A DNA stretch of 6,234 nucleotides from Anaerolineales bacterium (GTDB lineage: Bacteria > Chloroflexota > Anaerolineae > Anaerolineales > E44-bin32). The notes beneath the pieces are model-generated. The model was not told the DNA's origin, made no database searches, and worked only from the letters and a program-made list of their open reading frames with translations. Position 1 is the first letter of the stretch. Each line of letters starts with the position of its first letter. A program made the position numbers and the translations under genes. Below are positions 1 to 6,003 of this stretch, in pieces. The DNA lies in assembly GCA_030606845.1 (NCBI GenBank), contig JAUWFP010000136.1, forward strand, positions 1 through 6,234, written 5' to 3'.

Positions 1-1278
1 ATTTTCACGATCTTCGCCTACCGCATACACCCCAAGGAAATTACCAAGGCTAATCTCGCTTTTACGCTTAGCTTGCTCTTCATTATCATCACCCTTAGCA
101 TGCAGGCCCTGATACCTGGTCGAACCGTGTTTCCCTATATCTTCCCATATGCCGCTCTACCGATTCTGGTCACAGTCTTTTTTAGCCCCAGCTTGGGGGT
201 GATGATTTCACTCCTCATCGGCATCGTAGCAGGTTTTCTAGCGCCCCGTGGTCTCGAACTCGCACTATATGCCATCATCAACGGAATCCTTGCATCGTTG
301 ATGATCAAGCGCGCCGAACGATTGAGTTCATTCGCCACCGCTGGGTTTGCTGCCGCCATGGGTTCCGCCCTTGTAATTGTTATCTTCCGCCTCCCAGATC
401 CCGCCATGGACGTCATTGGCAAGACAACTATCTTGGTATCTTCACTCGTCAGCGGTTTGCTTTCTGCTAGCCTTGGCTTTGGTTTACTCCTTATCATTGG
501 CAATCTTTTAGGCATAACAACGAATCTGCAGCTGCTCGAGCTCTCCAGACCGGACCATCCGCTGCTACAACAAATCCTGCGCGAGGCTCCTGGCACCTAC
601 CAACATAGTCTTCAAGTAGCAAACCTGGCGGAACAAGCCGCACGCGAGATTGGGGTGAACACCCTGCTCACCCGGGTTGGCGCTCAATATCATGACGTAG
701 GGAAATCCCTTCATCCACAATTCTTCATTGAGAATCAAGTGCCCGGACAAAACATCCACGAGCAGCTAGACCCGAAGACAAGCGCCAACATCATCCTTTC
801 CCACGTCCCCGAAGGTTTGTCTCTGGCGCGCAAACATCGTATCCCGCAGAGCATCCAAGCCTTCATCGCCGAACATCACGGGACGCTGAGAGTCTCCTAC
901 CAGTATCGTGAAGCACTCGAAGCTATTGGTGGAGATGCCGAAAAGGTGGATAAGCGAGACTACACCTACAAAGGACCTGTTCCACGTTCTCGAGAGACCG
1001 CGTTGCTTATGCTCGCTGATGGCGCGGAAGCTGCCGTTCGGGCCAAGAAACCCCAAAGTGAAGAAGAAATCAATGAGATTGTTCAGTGGATAATCAGCAA
1101 CCGCATGGAAGAAAAGCAACTCGACAAGACGGATCTCACTTTACGGGATCTTGCTACCATTCGGCGATCCTTCGTTAAAACACTTACAAACATCTATCAC
1201 CCGCGAATCCAGTACCCTAAATCACCTGCGGAGAACAATCAAAGCCAGGAAGATACGCAGCCTGTGCAATCCACTTAG
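1..1278 (+). CDS. pgpH: 7TM-HD family c-di-AMP phosphodiesterase (PgpH/YqfF-like), 3' part
   Basis: The frame is open from base 1, so the gene begins upstream and 425 codons are visible. Residues about 17-175 of the visible part are five or six hydrophobic segments, matching the later membrane helices of the 7TM-HD family. The signal region, the extracellular domain and the first helix are missing from the window. A cytosolic HD phosphohydrolase domain follows, beginning with the family motif EAPGTYQHSL. Likely metal ligands are H202, H231-D232 (in YHDVGK, where the family usually has YHDIGK), H268 (SHVPEG), H292-H293 (AEHHG) and D340 (MLADGAEAA). The protein ends with the conserved IYHPRIQYP and a short polar tail. 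Characterised members (Listeria PgpH) hydrolyse c-di-AMP to pApA. That substrate is inferred here from family membership. It is the first visible gene of an operon: ybeY starts 11 nt after its stop. The methionine count should not be used for a start, as TTG at 73 is internal. Confidence 0.9.
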   Translation: MFTIFAYRIHPKEITKANLAFTLSLLFIIITLSMQALIPGRTVFPYIFPYAALPILVTVFFSPSLGVMISLLIGIVAGFLAPRGLELALYAIINGILASLMIKRAERLSSFATAGFAAAMGSALVIVIFRLPDPAMDVIGKTTILVSSLVSGLLSASLGFGLLLIIGNLLGITTNLQLLELSRPDHPLLQQILREAPGTYQHSLQVANLAEQAAREIGVNTLLTRVGAQYHDVGKSLHPQFFIENQVPGQNIHEQLDPKTSANIILSHVPEGLSLARKHRIPQSIQAFIAEHHGTLRVSYQYREALEAIGGDAEKVDKRDYTYKGPVPRSRETALLMLADGAEAAVRAKKPQSEEEINEIVQWIISNRMEEKQLDKTDLTLRDLATIRRSFVKTLTNIYHPRIQYPKSPAENNQSQEDTQPVQST

Positions 1279-1289
1279 ATGGAACCCTC

Positions 1290-1742
1290 ATGACCCATCT
1301 GGCTCATGTTAAGTCCACCAGCGAATACAGTGAATTCACATCAGATGTAGAACGAGCAGCGCTAGCCGCGTTGGACGGGGAGAAGGCTGAAAGCGGCGCG
1401 CTCACAATCGTCCTTGCCGATGAAACCCAGATGCAGACGTTAAGCCGAGAATTCTCCGGAAAAGACATTCCCACAGACGTGCTCTCTTTCCCCGACGGCA
1501 CCATTGACCCGGATCTTAACCTGATGTATTTCGGTGACATCGTAATTGCCGTGCCGATAGCACAAGAGCAGGCCAAGCGCGCAGAACACTCAACAAACGA
1601 CGAGCTGATGTTGCTGACCGTACATGGCACATTACATTTGCTAGGATTTGACCACATTCTCCCGCAGGAAAAGGATCGGATGTGGGCTCACCAAGAACGA
1701 ATTCTAGACCAATTAGGAATCACGATCCAATCACCGGAATGA
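1290..1742 (+). CDS. ybeY: Endoribonuclease YbeY, rRNA maturation factor
   Basis: This 150-residue protein has the usual YbeY length and carries the diagnostic zinc motif H-x3-H-x5-H at residues 112-122 (HGTLHLLGFDH). The other family blocks are present: TDVLSFP at 62-68 and FGDIVI at 81-86. YbeY is a single-strand-specific metallo-endoribonuclease involved in 16S rRNA 3' maturation and 70S ribosome quality control. It acts in the cytosol. The ATG at 1290 is the first usable start. An ATG at 1279 is out of frame and hits a stop after four codons. Only a weak GGA (1281-1283) precedes the start, so translation is probably helped by coupling to the upstream gene, which stops at 1278. Its last bases overlap the start of the DgkA-like gene. 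The PgpH-YbeY-DgkA order is a well known conserved neighbourhood. Confidence 0.95.
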   Translation: MTHLAHVKSTSEYSEFTSDVERAALAALDGEKAESGALTIVLADETQMQTLSREFSGKDIPTDVLSFPDGTIDPDLNLMYFGDIVIAVPIAQEQAKRAEHSTNDELMLLTVHGTLHLLGFDHILPQEKDRMWAHQERILDQLGITIQSPE

Positions 1743-2134
1743 AACGGATGACATCTCCCAAGAGAGCCCAATCCCGTCTTGCCTCCTTCCAGCACGCATT
1801 TGCAGGCTGGCTGTACGTTATTCGCACTCAGCGAAATGCCTGGCTACACGCCCTGGCTTCAATTATGGTTTTTGCAGTCGCAATTTGGGTGGGTCTAGAC
1901 AGGCTCTCTGGGGCAATACTCCTTATTACGATTGGATTAGTCTGGGTCTCGGAATTTCTAAATACAGCACTCGAGGCCATCGTCGACCTGGCAAGTCCCG
2001 AGATTCACCCGCTTGCACGGGTTGGAAAAGATGTCGGTGCAGCAGCAGTCTTGATTTCCTCACTTGTCGCCATCCTCGTGGGACTTCTCATTCTTGGTCC
2101 CCCGCTAGTCAATAAAATCACATCGCTCTTTTAG
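1739..2134 (+). CDS. dgkA: DgkA-family diacylglycerol/undecaprenol kinase
   Basis: This is a 131-residue integral membrane protein with three hydrophobic segments (about 37-53, 57-71 and 99-120). The DgkA signature E72-x-x-N75-T-A-x-E79-x-x-x-D83 is clear, followed by K97-D98 and a small-residue helix (GAAAVLISS). The family phosphorylates diacylglycerol in Gram-negative bacteria or undecaprenol in Gram-positives, recycling lipid carriers for wall synthesis. The substrate here cannot be told from sequence. The start chosen is the ATG at 1739, which overlaps the ybeY stop as ATGA and implies translational coupling. A second ATG at 1748 (residue 4) is possible and would change little. No proper Shine-Dalgarno lies at normal distance, since AGGA at 1715-1718 is too far upstream. 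One oddity: the position aligned with E. coli Glu28 appears to be Gln31 (in TQRNAWLH). The 20-residue N-terminal stretch before the first helix is basic and amphipathic. Confidence 0.92.
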   Translation: MKRMTSPKRAQSRLASFQHAFAGWLYVIRTQRNAWLHALASIMVFAVAIWVGLDRLSGAILLITIGLVWVSEFLNTALEAIVDLASPEIHPLARVGKDVGAAAVLISSLVAILVGLLILGPPLVNKITSLF

Positions 2135-2189
2135 CCCGTACCCATCTCAATAGTGCTGCGCCGCCACCGCCGATAGAACTTTATGTTCA

Positions 2190-2218
2190 TTGCAGGGTGG
2201 GTTGTTCTATGCCATAAT
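2190..2218 (+). promoter_or_regulatory. Candidate sigma-70-type promoter for the sensor kinase
   Basis: TTGCAG (2190-2195) and CATAAT (2213-2218) are separated by 17 nt. The -10 box matches consensus at five of six positions and the -35 at about three. Transcription would start near 2225, giving a leader of about 45 nt before the kinase ATG. The site sits in the 135-nt gap after the DgkA-like gene, where no convincing terminator is seen, so readthrough from the operon is also possible. Confidence 0.4.
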
Positions 2219-2269
2219 TCGTGATGTCGAGTCAATCCAACCTTAATCTACTTATCAGGGCACCAACAC

Positions 2270-4825
2270 ATGGAATCAACGGAACTGCGCGGAAATCTTT
2301 ATCAAGCAGCTACGAGCTCTTTCGATATCAACAACCCAATGCAGGCTCTGACCAGCCTGCTTCTCCTGACGTGTGAATTGGTCTCTGCAGACCGATCCGC
2401 ACTTTATGATGTTGACAAAACGGATGCGGGATATACACCTCGCTTCGCTCACGGTCTGCCATTGCGCGACCTCGGTCGGGTTGCACTCGGCTCCGACCAC
2501 CCTCTCTTGCTGGAAGTCTTTTCTTCGAAGCGCGCAATTTCCACAAATGGCGATACAGGGTCACTTGGCCTACCCCTTGCCCCCGGCACTGTCGCCTGTG
2601 CGCCTTGCTTGAGCGACGACAAGATCATCGGTTTACTTTTTACCGCAAAAGATCAACCCGATCCGTATAGCGAAAAAGATTTAGAAACGCTGGAAGTCCT
2701 GGCATCGCGGGCAGCAGAGATTTTTACCCTGGCCCAGCAAACGACAAGCCAGAGCTTCCTGCTGCATAAGCTTTCTCTGCTTTACCAAGCCAGCCATGCC
2801 ATCACCGGCACATTGGATCGGCAAGAAGCAATCAAGCAGACCGCAGCTCACCTGTTAAAAGCGACATCAGCCGATACCTGTGAAATATTCGCCTTCGATG
2901 AAGGCAAGGGCGAGACGTACCGTTTCCGGCAACAGCTAGGGAAATCAATGCAGCAAACTGTGGTTTCTCTTGTGGCAGATAAAATACCGGATTACCCAGT
3001 CCACCAGAAGGTGCAAAAAGAACTCAAACCCGAGATCATCAGCCTCACACCACCTTCGGGATCCGCGAAAGATATCGCCATGCTGGAAGCGGAAGGGATC
3101 TCCACCGCAGCGATTTTCCCACTAGCCACGCGAAAAGAAACTCTTGGGCTGGTCCGCCTTCTCTACAACAAGGGAGGGCACGATTTAGATGAGCAGGAGA
3201 TGGAACTCGCTCAGGCGATTATCAATATCGGGACTGTTGGAATCCAGGATGCGATCCACTTCGAAACAGCAGAAGCCCGAGCCAGTCAGTTGCAAGAATT
3301 AAGTATTATCGGCAAGGAGATGACCTCCACGCTTGACCTGGAAGCCGCTCTCCAAAAGGCGATGGAGCAATCTCAAAATCTCTTGAAAGCAGAAGCGGTC
3401 GTTCTCTTCCTTCTCGACGACGAGAAAGAGAGATTGATGTTAAAAGCCAGTGGTGGCGCGCGGATGCGACTTCGAGATGTAGCCATTCGCTTGGAAGAGG
3501 GGATCGCTGGATGGGTCACTCGCAATAATAGCCCTTTGATTGTGAATGATGTTCGCACAAACCCCCTCTATCAAAGCGCGATCGACGGCCAAACTGGCAT
3601 CCTGACCACCTCTGTGCTTTGCGTTCCACTTCAGCAGCGGGGGGAGGTCATGGGGGCGATCCAAGCCATCAATCACCCTCGTGGCGCATTTACAGAAACA
3701 GACCAGCAACTACTGACTTCGGTCTCTTCCTGGGCTGCCGTTTCCCTCGAGAACGCCGGCTTGTTCCGGGGTGTGGCGGATGAGCGCTCGCGCCTTGAAG
3801 CCACATTGGTGGAAACAGCGGATGCTGTAGTTCTGACGGATATCAGCGGTCGCATCATCCTGGTAAATCAAACTGCAGGACAAGTCTTTCGAATTAACCC
3901 TGACCTAGCAAAAGGTCGCTTCGCATCTGAGATTTTCGTCGATCACCCGCTTGGTGAACTTCTAATGGAAGATGAGATCACCTTTCCAACAAGTATCGAA
4001 GTGACGACACCTACAGAACGCGTACTCTATGCGACGATCAGCGAAATCACAGATGTCGGTCGGGTTGCGGTTATGCAGGATATCACTGCACTTAAGCAGA
4101 TCGATCGAATGCGCTCTCAACTTCTTGGCACCGCCGCACATGACTTGAAGAACCCACTCAACGCAATCCGTCTGGGGGCAGATTTGCTCAATGATGCCGA
4201 ATTGAGCGACCAGCAGCGCAAGGCGCTTAACATGATGCAGCGCGCAACTGATAGCATGACAAACCTCATTAGCGGTTTGCTGGAAACGATCCGCGTGGAG
4301 TCAACCTCTAACATCTCCTATGAGCCCTTTCATCTTCACGATTTAATCCGTAGCACAATCAAGGATTTGCAACCTCTCTTCGACGCTAAGAAACAAACGG
4401 TTATTTACGAACCACCCGATGAATCGCTATTGATCGTGGGCCATGCGGGTCGGTTGAGCTCAGTCATGTCGAATCTCTTAAGCAACGCGATAAAATACTG
4501 CGGAGATGAAGCCAGGATCGAGATAAAGGTTCGCTTGGGTGAGGATGAGGTAATTATCAGCGTAATCGACGACGGGCCGGGCATCCCCGAGGAAGAAATT
4601 CCCCGTGTATTCGATCACCTCTTCCGCGGGCGGGTTACGGTAATGGATCCGAATAATCCCATCGATGGTACAGGGCTCGGCCTGGCTCTCGCTAAAACAG
4701 TAGTCGAGCAGCACGGGGGTCGAATTTGGGTTACGAGCAAGGAGAATGAGGGGAGTACATTCAGTTTCTCCATACCGCGCGAGCAGACTCCGAAAACCGG
4801 ATCTCTCCGGAAAGAAAAAGAGTAA
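2270..4825 (+). CDS. Soluble multi-GAF, PAS-containing sensor histidine kinase
   Basis: This 851-residue protein has no membrane helix or signal peptide, so it should sense a cytosolic or diffusible cue. Domains read in order: a divergent GAF at about 22-155, a second GAF at about 183-326, and a well conserved third GAF at about 355-498 (EGIAGWV, IVNDV, SVLCVPL, GAIQAIN). A helical linker and a PAS domain follow at about 508-610 (ADAVVLTDISGRIILVN). The HisKA domain has phospho-acceptor H624 in AAHDLKNPL. The HATPase_c domain has an N box around N735-N739 (SNLLSNAIKY), G1 box DDGPGIP at 767-773, F box around 780-787 and G2 box DGTGLGLALAK at 799-809. All residues needed for autophosphorylation appear intact. 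It should transfer phosphate to a response regulator, but none is encoded in the window. The first GAF carries a C110-x-x-C113 pair. The ATG at 2270 is preceded by AGGG (2257-2260) with 9 nt spacing. The ligand cannot be predicted. Confidence 0.93.
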   Translation: MESTELRGNLYQAATSSFDINNPMQALTSLLLLTCELVSADRSALYDVDKTDAGYTPRFAHGLPLRDLGRVALGSDHPLLLEVFSSKRAISTNGDTGSLGLPLAPGTVACAPCLSDDKIIGLLFTAKDQPDPYSEKDLETLEVLASRAAEIFTLAQQTTSQSFLLHKLSLLYQASHAITGTLDRQEAIKQTAAHLLKATSADTCEIFAFDEGKGETYRFRQQLGKSMQQTVVSLVADKIPDYPVHQKVQKELKPEIISLTPPSGSAKDIAMLEAEGISTAAIFPLATRKETLGLVRLLYNKGGHDLDEQEMELAQAIINIGTVGIQDAIHFETAEARASQLQELSIIGKEMTSTLDLEAALQKAMEQSQNLLKAEAVVLFLLDDEKERLMLKASGGARMRLRDVAIRLEEGIAGWVTRNNSPLIVNDVRTNPLYQSAIDGQTGILTTSVLCVPLQQRGEVMGAIQAINHPRGAFTETDQQLLTSVSSWAAVSLENAGLFRGVADERSRLEATLVETADAVVLTDISGRIILVNQTAGQVFRINPDLAKGRFASEIFVDHPLGELLMEDEITFPTSIEVTTPTERVLYATISEITDVGRVAVMQDITALKQIDRMRSQLLGTAAHDLKNPLNAIRLGADLLNDAELSDQQRKALNMMQRATDSMTNLISGLLETIRVESTSNISYEPFHLHDLIRSTIKDLQPLFDAKKQTVIYEPPDESLLIVGHAGRLSSVMSNLLSNAIKYCGDEARIEIKVRLGEDEVIISVIDDGPGIPEEEIPRVFDHLFRGRVTVMDPNNPIDGTGLGLALAKTVVEQHGGRIWVTSKENEGSTFSFSIPREQTPKTGSLRKEKE

Positions 4826-4859
4826 TTACTCCCTCAAGCGGAAGAACATCCTTTCCGGA
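4806..4859. repeat. 9-bp inverted repeat spanning the kinase stop codon
   Basis: TCCGGAAAG (4806-4814) and CTTTCCGGA (4851-4859) are perfect reverse complements 36 nt apart. Between them lies the 12-bp palindrome GAGTAATTACTC (4820-4831), which contains the kinase's TAA stop. Just after the right arm, GAAACT-TCCT-AGTTTC (4863-4878) can form a 6-bp hairpin. No T-run follows any of these, so a classic intrinsic terminator is not supported. An mRNA 3'-end structure or chance are both possible. Confidence 0.4.
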
Positions 4860-4883
4860 AAAGAAACTTCCTAGTTTCCATGC

Positions 4884-4895
4884 ATCCAATTGGAT
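4884..4895. promoter_or_regulatory. Perfect 12-bp palindrome over the -35 box, possible operator
   Basis: ATCCAATTGGAT reads identically on both strands, and its right half (TTGGAT) is the candidate -35 element of the downstream gene. A dimeric repressor bound here would block RNA polymerase. No regulator gene is adjacent, and the symmetry does not extend further, since the immediate flanks C and A do not pair. Confidence 0.35.
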
Positions 4896-4918
4896 ACCGT
4901 AAACGTCCACTGTATACT
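4890..4918 (+). promoter_or_regulatory. Candidate sigma-70-type promoter for the endonuclease IV-like gene
   Basis: TTGGAT (4890-4895) and TATACT (4913-4918) are separated by exactly 17 nt. The -35 matches TTGACA at four of six positions and the -10 matches TATAAT at five. Transcription would begin near 4925, giving a leader of about 27 nt with the ribosome binding site at 4938-4942. This is the best promoter-like sequence in the window. Confidence 0.55.
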
Positions 4919-4937
4919 GGCTCGCCTAAGATCAATT

Positions 4938-4942
4938 AAGGA
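4938..4942 (+). promoter_or_regulatory. Ribosome binding site that decides a TTG start
   Basis: AAGGA lies 9 nt before TTG at 4952. An in-frame TAA at 4937-4939 excludes any earlier start, and the next in-frame ATG is 65 codons downstream, inside the barrel. An ATG at 4942 is in another frame. The TTG start is therefore well supported. Confidence 0.7.
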
Positions 4943-4951
4943 TGGATAACC

Positions 4952-5797
4952 TTGGCATTTACAGATTTTGTATTTGGAACCGTCGGAACGCCCCGCTCTA
5001 CTCCCAAGAAACCTGGAGGGACCATCGGCACGATCCGTCATCTCGCTACACTTGAACTCCTTGCATTCGAGATTGGTTGGGTCCGCTCTGTGAGAGTCTC
5101 TGAGAAAACTTGCGCGGCAATTAAGGAAACCGTTGACGAATTGGGAATGCACCTCAGCGTTCACGCGCCATACTACATTAACTTAAATGCCGATAAGGAG
5201 GAGTGGCCAAAGGGTCGAAAGCGCCTGATGGATGCCGCATTCTATGGGAACCTCGCTGGAGCGACGGACATCGTTTTTCATCCTGGCTCCTACTTCGGTC
5301 AACCTCCCGAGGATGTCTTGCCCCTTGCAATCCAGAGGCTGCAGGGTTGCGTTAATGAAATGCGAAATCAGGGGAATATGGTCGTGCTGCGGCCAGAGAC
5401 GATGGGTAAGGGCGCCCTGTTAGGATCACTCGACGACACGCTCGTATTATCGAAAGAGATCGATGGCGTCGAGCCCTGTCTTGATTTTGCTCACCTGCAT
5501 GCACGAGCGGGTGACGGCTCAATTAATTCATACGCTGAATGGGTAGAAATTTTTGAGCGCTATGAAGACTACCTTGGGAAACAAGCTCTCACACGCCTCC
5601 ACTGCCACCTTTCTGGTATCGAGTACGGGCCAAAGGGTGAACGAAATCACCTGATGCTCAAAGATTCAGATTTCAACCTCGATGCTCTACTCCGGGCGCT
5701 CAACGCATTCAATTGCGGGGGGCGGGTCCTGTGTGAAAGCCCACAAGATATGGATTTCGACGCGTTGCATATCATGGAGATCTGGAAGGAGGTCTAG
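4952..5797 (+). CDS. Endonuclease IV-like TIM-barrel metalloenzyme (AP endonuclease family 2)
   Basis: This 281-residue protein has the length of endonuclease IV and carries a series of candidate metal ligands in the order seen in that family: H71 (SVHAPYYINLN), H110 (FHPGSY), E149 (RPETMGKG), D178 and H181 (CLDFAHLHA), H219 (HCHLSG), E230 with H233 (GERNHL), and E262 (LCESP). Endonuclease IV is a trinuclear zinc enzyme that cuts DNA 5' of abasic sites. The same fold also serves sugar isomerases and epimerases. The near-complete ligand set favours a nuclease-like or phosphodiester-related role over an isomerase. However, the region where classical Nfo contacts DNA differs: the N-terminal IGAHVSAAGG-like segment is replaced by FGTVGTPRST, and no KNxRxW-like loop is seen. 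The HLNDAK segment reads HLSGIE. It resembles archaeal-type homologues as I recall them. The start is TTG, supported by AAGGA and an upstream in-frame stop. It appears to be transcribed on its own from a promoter in the 126-nt gap and faces the gene at 6004-6234 convergently. Confidence 0.8.
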   Translation: MAFTDFVFGTVGTPRSTPKKPGGTIGTIRHLATLELLAFEIGWVRSVRVSEKTCAAIKETVDELGMHLSVHAPYYINLNADKEEWPKGRKRLMDAAFYGNLAGATDIVFHPGSYFGQPPEDVLPLAIQRLQGCVNEMRNQGNMVVLRPETMGKGALLGSLDDTLVLSKEIDGVEPCLDFAHLHARAGDGSINSYAEWVEIFERYEDYLGKQALTRLHCHLSGIEYGPKGERNHLMLKDSDFNLDALLRALNAFNCGGRVLCESPQDMDFDALHIMEIWKEV

Positions 5798-5815
5798 GGG
5801 GAAATCCTTTCTCCC
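5797..5815 (+). other. Short hairpin at the 3' end of the endonuclease IV-like gene
   Basis: GGGGGAAA and TTTCTCCC form an 8-bp stem with one G-U pair around a 3-nt loop (TCC), starting at the last base of the stop codon. No T-run follows, so it is unlikely to terminate by itself. It could protect the mRNA 3' end or be incidental. Confidence 0.35.
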
Positions 5816-5927
5816 GACCCTGGTTATCTTCGTAGTGCTCTGGACAATCCCTATCGAAAAGGAACCGAGAAGCAAAGCGAGCAATACCACCTCAGTCCAC
5901 AGTTTTTATTGCAACATCTCTCTCACC

Positions 5928-5962
5928 AAAAAAATCCTGTGGGTCTGCACCCACAGGATTTT
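5928..5962. terminator. Bidirectional intrinsic terminator between convergent genes
   Basis: AAAATCCTGTGGGT (5931-5944) and ACCCACAGGATTTT (5949-5962) form a perfect 14-bp stem around the loop CTGC. On the plus strand the hairpin ends in four T. On the minus strand it ends in seven T (A-run 5928-5934). It lies 41 nt after the minus-strand stop at 6004 and 133 nt after the plus-strand stop at 5797. It therefore looks tuned mainly for the minus-strand gene and can serve both. The rest of the 5798-6003 gap shows no gene I can support. Confidence 0.9.
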
Positions 5963-6003
5963 CGCAATAGCAAGCTGAGGAAAGCCAATTTAGGGTTTTG
6001 GCG

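Noticed and set aside
135..596. Long minus-strand frame of 153 codons antisense to the membrane part of the HD protein.
   Set aside because: It is rich in Arg, Ser, Pro and Met, as expected for the antisense of membrane-helix codons, and has no domain-like pattern.
1682..1738. Possible N-terminal extension of the DgkA-like protein to an in-frame ATG at 1682, inside ybeY.
   Set aside because: It would add 19 residues absent from the family. The ATGA overlap start gives a normal length.
2176..2188. GAAC-TTTAT-GTTC inverted repeat upstream of the kinase, resembling a Gram-positive LexA (SOS) box.
   Set aside because: The spacer is 5 nt, not the 4 nt of the LexA/DinR consensus, and the flanking bases do not match.
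2173..2210. ATAGAAC...GTTCTAT 7-bp inverted repeat across the kinase promoter region.
   Set aside because: The arms are short and 24 nt apart, and the flanks do not extend the pairing. Chance is likely.
5687..5890. Minus-strand 67-codon frame beginning with a hydrophobic, leader-like stretch, antisense to the end of the TIM-barrel gene.
   Set aside because: It starts at GTG without a Shine-Dalgarno and most of it is antisense to well conserved coding sequence. The hydrophobic start is probably chance.
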